Of a stretch of DNA of 26,428 nt, positions 7,115-15,324 are shown in pieces. Positions within the stretch are counted from its first letter, which is position 1. The number at the start of each line of letters is the position of its first letter. Location of the stretch: contig NZ_JOEV01000069.1 of the NCBI RefSeq assembly GCF_000721105.1, forward strand, positions 1-26,428, given 5' to 3'. Below the pieces are notes generated by a model, which was not told the DNA's origin, made no database searches, and worked only from the letters and a program-made list of their open reading frames with translations. The DNA comes from Streptomyces cellulosae. GTDB taxonomy: Bacteria; Actinomycetota; Actinomycetes; Streptomycetales; Streptomycetaceae. The translations under genes were made by a program, and so were the position numbers.

Positions 7115-8383
7115 GTGTACGTAGCTGGGCGTGAAGATCAGCGTGGATCCCTCACGAAGCTGTTGATCAGCTCGTGGATGTGGCATCTGACGCGGTGGGA
7201 CGGGCTCTTCCTCGGGACATACCTGGTGACTCACCTGGGCGGGCGTCCGATCGCAAACCAGCTCGCCGGTTTCGCGATGTTCTCGCCCATGCTGCTGGGG
7301 GCGTACGTCGCGTCCAGGACGCGACGCGACGTGGAGCCGCGCCGGCTCGTGCTCGGGACCGAACTCGCGTTGCTGCCGATCTCGGCGGTGATGATCGCGG
7401 TCGTGAGCACCGGTGCCGTCCAGACCTGGATGGTGTACCTGTTCATGCTCACCTACGGGTTCGGCGGCTTGGTGAACATGACCGCGCAGCGCGAGCTGCT
7501 GTTCCGCATCGCCGGGCCTGAGCACTCGCATCGTGCGCTCAGCGCCGAGATGGCGGGCCTGGCGAGCGCGACGATGCTCGGCCCGCTGATCGGCGGCGTC
7601 ACCATCGGAGTGTTCGGCCTCGGCGCCGCGTTCGCTGTTCCCGGGGTGCTGCTCGGCTGCTCCACCGTCCTGCTGTGGCGCGCGACCCGGGGGATGCCGG
7701 CCGACGCGCCCGCGACCGCCGGGCCGGACTCCGCGTCCACGGCCGTACGGGGCCCGACGGGCCGGCAGTTGCTGCGGCGCTCGCCGACGCTCAGGGGGGT
7801 CCTCCTGGTGACGGTGATCTGCAACCTCTCCTACTTCGCGTTCATGCCGCTCGTCCCGGTCATCGCGAAGGGCCTGGGCGCCGGGGCGGCGATGGCCGGG
7901 GTGATCGGCGCCGCCGCCGGCACGGTGCAACTGGTGACGGCGGCGGCGCTGGTCATCTGGCCGGCCCGGCGGCCGGGCGCGTCCTACGCGTTCGCGGTAG
8001 CGCTCTGCCTGTGCTGCCTGGGCGTGTTGTCCTACGCCCCCGTAGTGGCGGTGGCTCTCCTCGCACTCGGCGTGGCAGGGATCGGCCAGGCCTACTTCGG
8101 CACGATGCAGGCGACCCTGTCGGTGGACGCCGTCGACCCCCACGAACGCACCGCCGCGCTCGGCCTGCTGAGCACCACGATCGGCATCGCGCTGCCGTCC
8201 GGCATGGTGATCCTCGGCGTCACGGCCAGTCTGCTCGGTACCCACCTGGCCATGCTCGTGTCGTCCGTGGTGGGGCTTGCCGCGCTCACGACGACGCTGC
8301 TGGGCAACCCGCAGCTGATGCGGCCACCCACGACGGCAAGGCCCACGACGGTGACCCCGGAGACCGCCACCACAGAGACCTGA
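7115..8383 (+). CDS. MFS transporter, EntS/DHA3-like
   Basis: A 422-residue major-facilitator protein with about 12 hydrophobic segments and a central loop around residues 190-220. Segments such as NQLAGFAMFSPMLLGAYVAS near the start and GQAYFGTMQATLSVDAVDPHERTAALGLLS in the second half resemble the EntS-like siderophore/drug exporter group. Residues PHERTAALGL are typical of helix 10-11 loops in this group. The C-terminal tail is rich in threonine and proline. The first start is GTG 7115; a later TTG 7163 is possible because the first membrane helix begins around WMWHLTRWDGLFLG. It is downstream of copy 1 and the binding protein but behind a hairpin. It is not a close relative of the other two MFS proteins here. 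It may export a product or take up a compound. Confidence 0.82.
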   Translation: MYVAGREDQRGSLTKLLISSWMWHLTRWDGLFLGTYLVTHLGGRPIANQLAGFAMFSPMLLGAYVASRTRRDVEPRRLVLGTELALLPISAVMIAVVSTGAVQTWMVYLFMLTYGFGGLVNMTAQRELLFRIAGPEHSHRALSAEMAGLASATMLGPLIGGVTIGVFGLGAAFAVPGVLLGCSTVLLWRATRGMPADAPATAGPDSASTAVRGPTGRQLLRRSPTLRGVLLVTVICNLSYFAFMPLVPVIAKGLGAGAAMAGVIGAAAGTVQLVTAAALVIWPARRPGASYAFAVALCLCCLGVLSYAPVVAVALLALGVAGIGQAYFGTMQATLSVDAVDPHERTAALGLLSTTIGIALPSGMVILGVTASLLGTHLAMLVSSVVGLAALTTTLLGNPQLMRPPTTARPTTVTPETATTET

Positions 8384-8882
8384 CGGGCTGTAACGCGGAC
8401 CAGTACGCCGTCGCGGAGAAGGCACCCCGGTCGCCGCGCCGCCGGAGCTGCCTTCCTGCCGGGCGCGGCGGCGCCGATGGAGGCGTGCCCCGCAGGCGAA
8501 CGAGCGACGCGGCTGCCCCTGACTCACACGCGGGCGCCGCTCAAGGACAAAGGACAGGCGACGTCCGCTCATCCACGTCGAAGCCGGCGGACCGCTCCTC
8601 ACTGAGGCCACGTAGGCGCCTCCTCACTGAGGCCACGTAGGTGACGCCGGGCTCTGCGAGCACCGCGCGCGTCCGGGCGGCAGCCTCAGCCGCAGCCGGT
8701 CGCGGACCATCGGCGGCCGGCCCAGGGACTGGGTCTCAAGGGCAGCGCCACGATCCGGCGGGACGCCTCGTCGTCGAACCGGGCCACCGGGCCGAGCGCG
8801 TCGACGGGCAGCGGCAACGCGCCCTTGGACGCGGCGTCCGGTCTCGGACCCGCGGGTGACCAGCCCCTCGTCGGGACGGCGG
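8384..8882. other. 500-bp convergent intergenic region, no gene recognised
   Basis: This gap lies between two convergent MFS genes. It holds an interrupted G/C-rich hairpin (8432-8439 CGCCGCGC with 8463-8470 GCGCGGCG), which is a candidate terminator for the plus-strand gene, and the tandem repeat at 8595-8641. Short open frames on both strands look like G/C-bias artefacts. A minus-strand stretch around 8690-8830 has protein-like composition but no family I recognise. Confidence 0.5.
8595..8641. repeat. two-copy direct tandem repeat, 25-bp period
   Basis: A 22-bp unit occurs at 8595-8616 and identically at 8620-8641, separated by three bases. Each copy contains the near-palindrome CCTCACTGAGG. 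It sits between convergent genes, so it could act as a paired weak hairpin or protein site, or simply be a duplication scar. Confidence 0.8.
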
Positions 8883-10082
8883 CTACGCGACGCCCACACG
8901 ACGCCCGACGAAGCGGGTGAGCTGCACGCTGCCCAGCAGGACGATGGCGATGAGCCAGAACAGCGCGGCCATCCCGGTCAGCGTGCCCAGCACGGCGCAG
9001 CCGACAGTCCCGGCGAGGACGCCGATGCCGGCCGAGATGCGGAACTTCGCCAAGCCGGCCGAGGAGTCGCCGACCTGGGCGACCACCAGCACGGGAAGGC
9101 TCGCGGTCGCCCCGGCGAGGCTGACCCCGAGCAGCACCGACATCGCCAGGTAGACCGTCAGATCGGAGGTGAGGGCGAGCACCGTCGCGCATACCGCGCC
9201 CAGGGCGAAAGCCGTGAGGAGCACGGCGACGACTCCGACGCGCCGGATGATGCGGTACGCCACCGTGAGGACGGCGATCTCGGAACCGGACATGAGCGCG
9301 ATCCCGACGGCGATCGCGACGGTGGGGTACTGGCGTGCCGCGCCCGCGAGCGGCAGAGCGGTGAACAGCACGCCGCCGCGGAGGAATTCGCCGCTCATCG
9401 CCAGCACGAGAGCGGCGCCGCCGCCGGTCGACCTGCCGAATCGAGGCAGGCCGAGCCTCGGCCGCGGCATGCCGGGGGGCGGCTTCAGGCTCGGCAGCGC
9501 GAAGGCGAGCACGACGGCGGCCCCCAGCGCGCAGACACCAGTGACGACGAATGCGATCTGATAGCCCGCTTTGCCGCTGATCAGCCCGGCGAGCAGCAGC
9601 CCGCCGGGCGACCCGACCGCACCACCGAAGAGGAAGGCGGCGTTGAACCGCCCCAGGGCACGGGGGGTGTCCCCGGGCACCGGGTGCACCCGCACGGCCG
9701 CCTGCAGGCCGGCGCCGAGCATCATCCCGCCGCCGAAACCCTGCACGACACGGGACGCCATCAGCAGCACGTTGTCGGGCGCCAGTCCCATCCCGATGGA
9801 CGACACGCCGAACAGGGACAGCCCGGCAGTGAGGGCGACCCTGGCGTCGAGGCCGGGGACCAGCCGGGTACCGAACACGTCGATCAGAATGACGCCCACC
9901 GCCGAGGTCAGCATGAAGACGCCGATGTACACGCTGCTTCGCGAAAGCTCGCGGCCGTAGAGCACCTCCAGCGGAGCAGTGAAGCTCATGGTGACTCCGC
10001 CGGCCGCCATCAAGGGGAGGAACCATCGCGCCCGACGCGTCCATACGGCACCACGTTCGGCGTACTCGACCGACAGGCCCAC
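8883..10082 (-). CDS. MFS transporter (paralog A of a pair)
   Basis: A 399-residue major-facilitator protein with about 12 membrane segments. I choose GTG 10082 because GGGAGG lies exactly six bases upstream; an upstream TTG at 10151 would add 23 residues without a ribosome site. The segment APLEVLYGRELSRSSVYIGV and the later VDVFGTR-type loop, here ILIDVFGTRLVPGLDARVA, align with APIELLYAIKLGLSPVLVTV and LMLVDVLGTRVVTRIDARST of the MFS protein at 24862-26064. The central loop PRPRLGLPRFGR matches PRIGLPRLA of that paralog. It is divergent from monooxygenase copy 2 across a 234-bp gap, so the two may share control. Direction of transport and substrate are unknown. Confidence 0.87.
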   Translation of the reverse strand: MGLSVEYAERGAVWTRRARWFLPLMAAGGVTMSFTAPLEVLYGRELSRSSVYIGVFMLTSAVGVILIDVFGTRLVPGLDARVALTAGLSLFGVSSIGMGLAPDNVLLMASRVVQGFGGGMMLGAGLQAAVRVHPVPGDTPRALGRFNAAFLFGGAVGSPGGLLLAGLISGKAGYQIAFVVTGVCALGAAVVLAFALPSLKPPPGMPRPRLGLPRFGRSTGGGAALVLAMSGEFLRGGVLFTALPLAGAARQYPTVAIAVGIALMSGSEIAVLTVAYRIIRRVGVVAVLLTAFALGAVCATVLALTSDLTVYLAMSVLLGVSLAGATASLPVLVVAQVGDSSAGLAKFRISAGIGVLAGTVGCAVLGTLTGMAALFWLIAIVLLGSVQLTRFVGRRVGVA

Positions 10083-10316
10083 CGGCCACCTCCCGACATT
10101 GGGCAGTGGGCGCACCGACGGTTCGACGCCCCAGAGATCCGCCTGCCTCAAGAGACCGCGCCGACATGACCCCGGTGATTCGTCGCGGTTCTGGACGTAT
10201 TGCGCGGGTGCGTTGGCGGCGAGTCAGCCGGACACCGGCGTAATCACCGGCGGCGACTCCCGTCACGCGGCCCAAACGCCCTCCCGGTTCGATGGCGTAA
10301 AACCAAGGAGACGGTC
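10083..10316. promoter_or_regulatory. divergent control region with short direct repeat
   Basis: This 234-bp region drives the MFS gene leftward and monooxygenase copy 2 rightward. CACCGGCG occurs twice, at 10233-10240 and 10245-10252, with TAAT between, giving a 12-bp spacing of about one helical turn. A 25-codon open frame starts at ATG 10167 and ends at TAA 10242-10244; it is arginine-rich and has no recognised function. Promoter boxes are not clear. Confidence 0.4.
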
Positions 10317-11636
10317 ATGACCCGCGACAAGCGCATCCACCTCGCATGGTTCCTCGGCCACGGCTTCGGGGTCGGCGACTGGCGCAGTCCGTGGCACGGC
10401 ACGGGCGGGCATGACTGGATGCGCCCCGACTTCCACCAGGACTTCGCGCGTTCCCTGGAACGTGCCTGCTTCGACTACCTGATCATCGAGGACAGCAGCT
10501 TCGTCTGCGACGCCTATGGCCAGTCGTCGGAGATCTACCTGAGCAACGCGATGACGGTGCCCAAACACGATCCGGCGGTACTGGCCTCGGTCATGCTGCT
10601 GGCGACGCGGCGCCTCGGCATCGTCCCGACGCTGACCGTGACGGAATACCCGCCGTTCCTGCTCGCCCGGCTCGTCGCCACACTCGACGGTCTCTCCGCC
10701 GGCCGCGCCGGGTGGAACATCGTCACCGGCAGCTCCGACCGGGCGGCCCAGAACTACGGCAAGGATGCCCAGCCGCCGCACGACCTGCGCTACGACATGG
10801 CGCAGGAGATGACGGACCTGGTGAAGCAGCTGTGGGGGTCGTGGGAGCCGGACTCGATCCGGGCCGACATCGCCGCCGGGGTCTTCGCCGAGCACACCAA
10901 GGTCAACCCGGTCGATTTCCGCGGCACGTACTTCACGTCCCGTGGTCCACTGAACACCGCCCCCTCCCCGCAGGGCCGTCCGGCCCTGGTCCAGGCGGGC
11001 GGATCGGCGCGCGGACGCGAGTTCGCGGCGCGTAACGCCGACAGCGTCATCGCCTCGGCCAATACGCCGGAAATGATGAAGGAGTACCGCGACGACGTGC
11101 GGGCCCGCGCGGCGGCCGCCGGACGTAACCCGGACGAGATCAAGGTCCTGTTCCTCATCACCCCGTACCTCGGCGAGACCACGGCCGAGGCACGAGACCG
11201 CAAGGCCCGCCACGACGACGAGGCGTGGCAGCACCCGGAGCGGGGGCTGGCCGGCATGGGGTTCATCACCGACATCGACTTCTCCGGCTACGACGTGGAC
11301 ACGCCGCTCGGACAGCTCCAGACCACGTTCAGCACCAACGGCCACCAGAGCTCGCTGGCGCTGCGGCTCGGCAAGGGCGAGCAGGCAACGCTGCGCGAAG
11401 TCGCAGCCGGGGGTTACGCGTTCGAGCCGGTCGGCACCCCTGCCGAGGTCGCGGACCAGGTGGATGCCGCCATGGCGGAGGCCGGCGGCGACGGGCTGCT
11501 GTTCAACGTCAGCCCGCTCAACCGCCGCACCATCGCCGAGATCGCCGACGGGCTGGTCCCCGAACTCCAGGCCCGCGGCCTGTCCCGCACCCGCTACGAC
11601 CACCCGCACCTGCGCGGCAACCTGCGCGCCTTCTAG
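10317..11636 (+). CDS. FMN-dependent monooxygenase, NtaA/EmoA/SnaA family (copy 2)
   Basis: A 439-residue relative of copy 1. The start at ATG 10317 is fixed by AAGGAG at 10305-10310, six bases upstream. Family segments are IHLAWFLGHGFG (7-18), LERACFDYLIIEDS (47-60), AGWNIVTGSSDRAAQNYG (131-148), HTKVNPVDFRGTYFTSRGPL (193-212), LVQAGGSARGREFAA (224-238) and GGDGLLFNVSP. The VTGSS flavin-site variant groups it with copy 1. The C-terminus has the LRGNLRAF ending, equivalent to the LRxxLxEF ends of the others. It is divergent from MFS paralog A and convergent with the luciferase-like gene at 11633-12676; the two stop codons overlap in the tetranucleotide CTAG. No flavin reductase is next to it, so the reductase must come from elsewhere. 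Confidence 0.9.
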   Translation: MTRDKRIHLAWFLGHGFGVGDWRSPWHGTGGHDWMRPDFHQDFARSLERACFDYLIIEDSSFVCDAYGQSSEIYLSNAMTVPKHDPAVLASVMLLATRRLGIVPTLTVTEYPPFLLARLVATLDGLSAGRAGWNIVTGSSDRAAQNYGKDAQPPHDLRYDMAQEMTDLVKQLWGSWEPDSIRADIAAGVFAEHTKVNPVDFRGTYFTSRGPLNTAPSPQGRPALVQAGGSARGREFAARNADSVIASANTPEMMKEYRDDVRARAAAAGRNPDEIKVLFLITPYLGETTAEARDRKARHDDEAWQHPERGLAGMGFITDIDFSGYDVDTPLGQLQTTFSTNGHQSSLALRLGKGEQATLREVAAGGYAFEPVGTPAEVADQVDAAMAEAGGDGLLFNVSPLNRRTIAEIADGLVPELQARGLSRTRYDHPHLRGNLRAF

Positions 11637-12676
11637 ACAGGCCGCCCGGCGAGCAGTTCATAGGACCGCAGCCGGGCGGTGTGATCGCCCACGAGGTCGC
11701 AGATCATCAGCTCCTGAGCCCCGCTCTCGGCGCCGATCAGCGCGAGTTGCTCGCGCACCCGCTCCGGTGAACCGGACAGGTGGCGTGGCCAGTGACCCGG
11801 CTTGACGGCGACCGGTGCCGGAACGTGGCCGAGTTCGGCGAGTGCCCGCGCCGGGGTCGGCAGTGGCAGATCGACGGCGGGGTCCCGGTCCGCGACACGG
11901 CGGGAGTGGAGTTCGGCGCCCGCGCGCAGCAGGTCGGCCTCTTCGTCGGTCGGGGCGCAGACCGCGCTGACGGCGAGCATCGCGTACGGCACCGCCCCGC
12001 CGGACGACGGGCGGAACGCCGAGCGGTAGATCGACAGCACCGACGGCGCGTCCCGCGGATTGAGAAACGCGGCGAAGCAGTACCGCATGCCGAGTTGGCC
12101 GGCCAGGACGGCGCTCTCGGCACTGGACCCGAGCAGCCACGGCTGTGGGCCGCCCGCCACGCCCGGGGAGAGCGGATACGCGGCAAAAGGGTGTTCCGGC
12201 GGGAAGTCGTGCGAGAGCCACGCCAGCAGCTCGGCCAACTGCTCCCGATACCCCATGAGCGCGGTCGCCGCGGCCAGCGCGGCGAACCTGGGGTCGTCGT
12301 CGTAGTCGTCCGCGCCCCCCAGGGCCGCCTCCACCGGCGGTGGGCCGCTGCCCCGCCCGACGCCCAGGTCGATGCGGCCGGGGAACATGGCGTGCAGCAC
12401 GCGGAAGGTGTCGGCCACCTTGTACGGACGGTACTTGTCGACCAGCACCGCCCCCGAGCCGACGCGGATGCGCGAGGTCAGCGTAGCCAGGTGCGCGATC
12501 AGCACCTCGGGTGCCGACCCCGCATTGCGGTGGCCGATGCCGTGGTGCTCGGCGACCCAGTACCGTTCGTACCCCGCTCGCTCCGCGACCGAGATCAGCG
12601 ACGCGCTCTGCTTGAAGGCATCCGTGCCCGTCCCGCCGGGCGGGACGGGCGACATGTCCAGGATCGAGTACCGCAC
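11633..12676 (-). CDS. LLM-class flavin-dependent oxidoreductase, MsnO8-like (luciferase family group 1)
   Basis: A 347-residue luciferase-superfamily oxidoreductase of a different subgroup from the NtaA-like copies. The N-terminus RYSILDMSPVPPGGTGTDAF and the segments YWVAEHHG, IRVGSGAVLVDKYRPYKVADTF, FPGRIDLGVGRGSG and PWLLGSSAESAVLAGQLGMRY are typical of the group-1 luciferase-family oxidoreductases, usually 330-350 residues. Such proteins bind FMN or F420-like flavins at a TIM barrel. It starts at GTG 12676, with just one base between the TGA of monooxygenase copy 3 and its start codon. It is therefore translationally coupled as the third gene of the 15288-to-11633 operon. Its 3' end overlaps the stop codon of copy 2. 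The reaction is unknown. Confidence 0.87.
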   Translation of the reverse strand: MRYSILDMSPVPPGGTGTDAFKQSASLISVAERAGYERYWVAEHHGIGHRNAGSAPEVLIAHLATLTSRIRVGSGAVLVDKYRPYKVADTFRVLHAMFPGRIDLGVGRGSGPPPVEAALGGADDYDDDPRFAALAAATALMGYREQLAELLAWLSHDFPPEHPFAAYPLSPGVAGGPQPWLLGSSAESAVLAGQLGMRYCFAAFLNPRDAPSVLSIYRSAFRPSSGGAVPYAMLAVSAVCAPTDEEADLLRAGAELHSRRVADRDPAVDLPLPTPARALAELGHVPAPVAVKPGHWPRHLSGSPERVREQLALIGAESGAQELMICDLVGDHTARLRSYELLAGRPV

Positions 12677-12677
12677 A

Positions 12678-13988
12678 TCAGAACTCGCGCAAGGTGTCGC
12701 GCAGATGCGAAGCGGTGTACTCCGTGCGGGTCAGCCCGCGACGCTGCAGCGCGGGGATGAGCCCTTCACAGATCTCGGTGATGTACTGCTTGCTGACCCG
12801 CATGTACGGGGCGCTGATCAGGAAGCCGTCTCCGCCGCCCATCGTCTCGTTGGCCTCTTCCATCTTCTCGGCGACCTGATCGGGCGTCCCGACCAGTTCG
12901 ATGGAGTCCGACGTCCCGCCATTGTCGAGGACGAGCTGGCGCAGCGTCTTGTTGCTGCCCCACTGGGCGAACTTGTCCAGCGAGCCCCGCTCACCGTTGG
13001 TCTCCAGACGGGGGAGCGGCTTGTCGAGGTCGAACTGGGAGAAGTCGATGTCGGTGACGGACGACAGCCCGGCCAACGACTGCATGATCGCGTCGGGATC
13101 GGAGTCCATGCGCTGCCTCTTCGCACGCGCCTCCTCCTCGGTGGCACCCAGGACGGGGCCTATGACGAACAGCACCTTGATGTCGTCGGGGTTGCGGCCC
13201 TGCGCCGCTGCCCGGGCCCTTACGTCATCCCGGTAGGACTTCATTCCCTCCACGCCGTTGGCCACGGCGATGATCGAGTCGGCGGACTTGGCGGCGAACT
13301 GCCTGCCGCGCGGCGACCCGCCCGCCTGGACGAAGACCGGACGGCCCTGCGGGGAGCGCACCGTGTTCAGCGGGCCGCGGGACTTGTAGTACGTGCCCGA
13401 GAAGTTGATCGGGCGGACCTTCTTGAAGTCCGCGTACGTGTTGGTCTCCCGGTCACGGACCACCGCGTCCGGCTCCCACGAGTCCCAGAGCTTGCACACC
13501 AGGTCGACGTACTCGTCCGCCTTGTCGTAGCGCAGGTCGTGCTCGGTGAGCTTGTCCATGCCGAAGTTCTGCGCCGAGCCGTCCTCGCCCGAGGTGACGA
13601 TGTTCCAGCCGAAGCGACCCTCGGCGATGCTGTCCAGCGTGGAGCAGAGCCGGGCCAGCATGAAGGGCGGGTAGAAGGTCGTCGACATCGTCGCGACCAC
13701 GCCCATCCTGGAGGTGGCCGCCGCCATGATCGCGGCCAGCGGCGACGGGTCGCCCTTGGGCGCCATGCTGGCGTACTTCAGATACGCCTCGGAGGTGCCA
13801 CCGTAGGCCTCGGACACCATGAGCGTGTCCTCGATCATGATGTAGTCGAAGCAGGCCCGCTCCATCGCCTGGGCCATCTCGATGTAGAACTTCCCGTTCC
13901 ACGGCATGCCGTCGTTGCCGAACGGCGTGTTCCACTCGTTCGTCGTGAAGTTCATGAACCAGCCCATGTGGAACTGCTTGCCGGCCAT
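12678..13988 (-). CDS. FMN-dependent monooxygenase, NtaA/EmoA/SnaA family (copy 3)
   Basis: A 436-residue monooxygenase starting MAGKQFHMGWFMNF. Family segments are MERACFDYIMIEDTLMVSEAYGG (42-64), STTFYPPFMLARL (102-114), GWNIVTSGEDGSAQNFGMDKL (128-148), KSRGPLNTVRSPQGRPVFVQ (202-221) and GGGDGFLISAPYM near the C-terminus, ending LRDTLREF. The VTSGED flavin-site variant is shared with copy 4, and the two lie in tandem with equal N-termini (MAGK), so they look like a duplication that has since diverged. The start codon follows the TGA of copy 4 after one base, meaning coupled translation. Its C-terminal third is very similar to copy 5 at the window edge (LxPALQRxGLTRTEYT). Substrate unknown. 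Confidence 0.9.
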   Translation of the reverse strand: MAGKQFHMGWFMNFTTNEWNTPFGNDGMPWNGKFYIEMAQAMERACFDYIMIEDTLMVSEAYGGTSEAYLKYASMAPKGDPSPLAAIMAAATSRMGVVATMSTTFYPPFMLARLCSTLDSIAEGRFGWNIVTSGEDGSAQNFGMDKLTEHDLRYDKADEYVDLVCKLWDSWEPDAVVRDRETNTYADFKKVRPINFSGTYYKSRGPLNTVRSPQGRPVFVQAGGSPRGRQFAAKSADSIIAVANGVEGMKSYRDDVRARAAAQGRNPDDIKVLFVIGPVLGATEEEARAKRQRMDSDPDAIMQSLAGLSSVTDIDFSQFDLDKPLPRLETNGERGSLDKFAQWGSNKTLRQLVLDNGGTSDSIELVGTPDQVAEKMEEANETMGGGDGFLISAPYMRVSKQYITEICEGLIPALQRRGLTRTEYTASHLRDTLREF

Positions 13989-13989
13989 G

Positions 13990-15288
13990 TCAGAACTCCC
14001 GCAGGTGATCGCGCAGCATGGTGGTCGTGTACTCCTGCCGGGTGCGGCCCATTTTCTGCAACGCCGGTATCAGCCCGTCGGTGATCTCGGTGACGTAGCG
14101 CCGGTTGAGCCGCATCACCGGGCTGGTGATGAGGAATCCGTCGCCGCCGACCTCGTCCATCACCGCGGCCATCTCCGCGGCGACCTCCTCGGGCGTGCCG
14201 GTGAACTGGACGTTGCCGCTCAGGCCGCTGCCGGTGACCAGCTCGCGCAGCGTCTTGTCCTTGCCGCGGGAGATGAAGCTGTTCAGCGCGCCACGCTCGC
14301 CGTTCGTCCATACTTCGGGCAGCGGCTTGTCGAGGTCGAACTGGGCGAAGTCGATCTCGGTGATGGACGAGATCTCGGCCAGCATGTACTCGATGTACCG
14401 CGGGTCGTTGAACCACCGTTCCCGCTTGGCCAGCGCCTCCTCAGTCGTGTCGGCGACGATCGGGGCGACGATGTAGAGGACCTTGCAGTGCGCGGGGTCG
14501 CGGCCATGGGCGCGCATCCGGGCGTGGATGTCGTCGCGGTAGGCCTTCATCGCCTCGACACCGTCCGAGGGGGCGACGATCGTGTCGGCGTGCTGGGCCG
14601 CGAGCTCGCGTCCCGGCGGTGACGCGCCGGCCTGGGCGATCGAGGGGCGGTGCTGCGGGGACGGCGCGGTGTTCAGCGGGCCTCGGGACTTGAAGTACTT
14701 GCCTTCGAAGTCGATCGTGTGAACCTTGGTGTGGTCGGCGTACGTACCGGTCGCGTAGTCGCGCACGATCGCGTCCGGCTCCCACGACTCCCAGAGCCTG
14801 CTGACCAGCTCAAGGTACTCACTGGCACGGACGTAGCGCTCGTCGTGCTCGTAGAGCTTGTCGAGGCCGAAGTTCTGCGCGGCCCGGTCCTCGCCCGACG
14901 TCACGACGTTCCAACCGAACCGTCCCTTGGTGATGTGGTCGATCGTGCTGGACAGCCGGGCCAGCAGGAACGGGGGATAGAAGCTGGTCGACATCGTCGG
15001 GATGACGCCCAGCCGGCTCGTGGCATTGCCCATCAGCAGGGCGAGCGGAACCGGGTCGTGCTTGGGGTTCACCCCGTGCTTGAGGTCGTGCTCCATCGTG
15101 CCGCCGAAAGCAGTCGACACCATGAGCTTGTCCTCGATCAGGACATAGTCGAACTTGGCCCGCTCCAGATCCCTGGCCATCTCGACGTAGAAGTCACCGG
15201 TGAAATCGCGTCCGCCGTCGCCCCAATTCCCGTTCCATTCGTCCGCGACGAAGTTCAGGAACCATCCCAGATGAAACTTACCCGCCAT
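13990..15288 (-). CDS. FMN-dependent monooxygenase, NtaA/EmoA/SnaA family (copy 4), first gene of operon
   Basis: A 432-residue monooxygenase starting MAGKFHLGWFLNFVADEWNG. Family segments are LERAKFDYVLIEDKLMVSTAFGG (41-63), MSTSFYPPFLLARL (99-112), GWNVVTSGEDRAAQNFGLDKL (125-145), HTKVHTIDFEGKYFKSRGPL (187-206), IAQAGASPPGRELAA (217-231) and GGDGFLITSPVMRLN, ending LRDHLREF. It leads a three-gene minus-strand operon with copy 3 and the MsnO8-like gene, each joined by a TGA-N-start junction. Its ribosome site GAGAGG forms the right arm of a perfect 9-bp hairpin just upstream (15299-15324), so translation of the whole operon may be gated. Copy 4 has lysine in ERAKFDY where copies 1-3 have cysteine. 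Confidence 0.9.
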   Translation of the reverse strand: MAGKFHLGWFLNFVADEWNGNWGDGGRDFTGDFYVEMARDLERAKFDYVLIEDKLMVSTAFGGTMEHDLKHGVNPKHDPVPLALLMGNATSRLGVIPTMSTSFYPPFLLARLSSTIDHITKGRFGWNVVTSGEDRAAQNFGLDKLYEHDERYVRASEYLELVSRLWESWEPDAIVRDYATGTYADHTKVHTIDFEGKYFKSRGPLNTAPSPQHRPSIAQAGASPPGRELAAQHADTIVAPSDGVEAMKAYRDDIHARMRAHGRDPAHCKVLYIVAPIVADTTEEALAKRERWFNDPRYIEYMLAEISSITEIDFAQFDLDKPLPEVWTNGERGALNSFISRGKDKTLRELVTGSGLSGNVQFTGTPEEVAAEMAAVMDEVGGDGFLITSPVMRLNRRYVTEITDGLIPALQKMGRTRQEYTTTMLRDHLREF

Positions 15289-15298
15289 GCCTTACCGT

Positions 15299-15324
15299 CC
15301 TCTCGATGCGCTCGTATCGAGAGG
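15299..15324 (-). promoter_or_regulatory. perfect hairpin covering the ribosome site of the three-gene operon
   Basis: In the minus-strand message, CCTCTCGAT, an 8-base loop and ATCGAGAGG form a perfect 9-bp stem ending ten bases before the ATG of copy 4. The only good Shine-Dalgarno (GAGAGG) is inside the right arm. A weaker AAGG lies one base from the ATG, which is too close. The inverted repeat could be an RNA switch or a DNA operator. A 19-codon frame starting MARWSSRYERIERTV crosses it and overlaps the copy 4 start. Confidence 0.65.

Noticed and set aside
8686..10275. 529-codon minus-strand frame overlapping MFS paralog A
   Set aside because: It is the alternative frame of the MFS gene; arginine-rich and without membrane segments.
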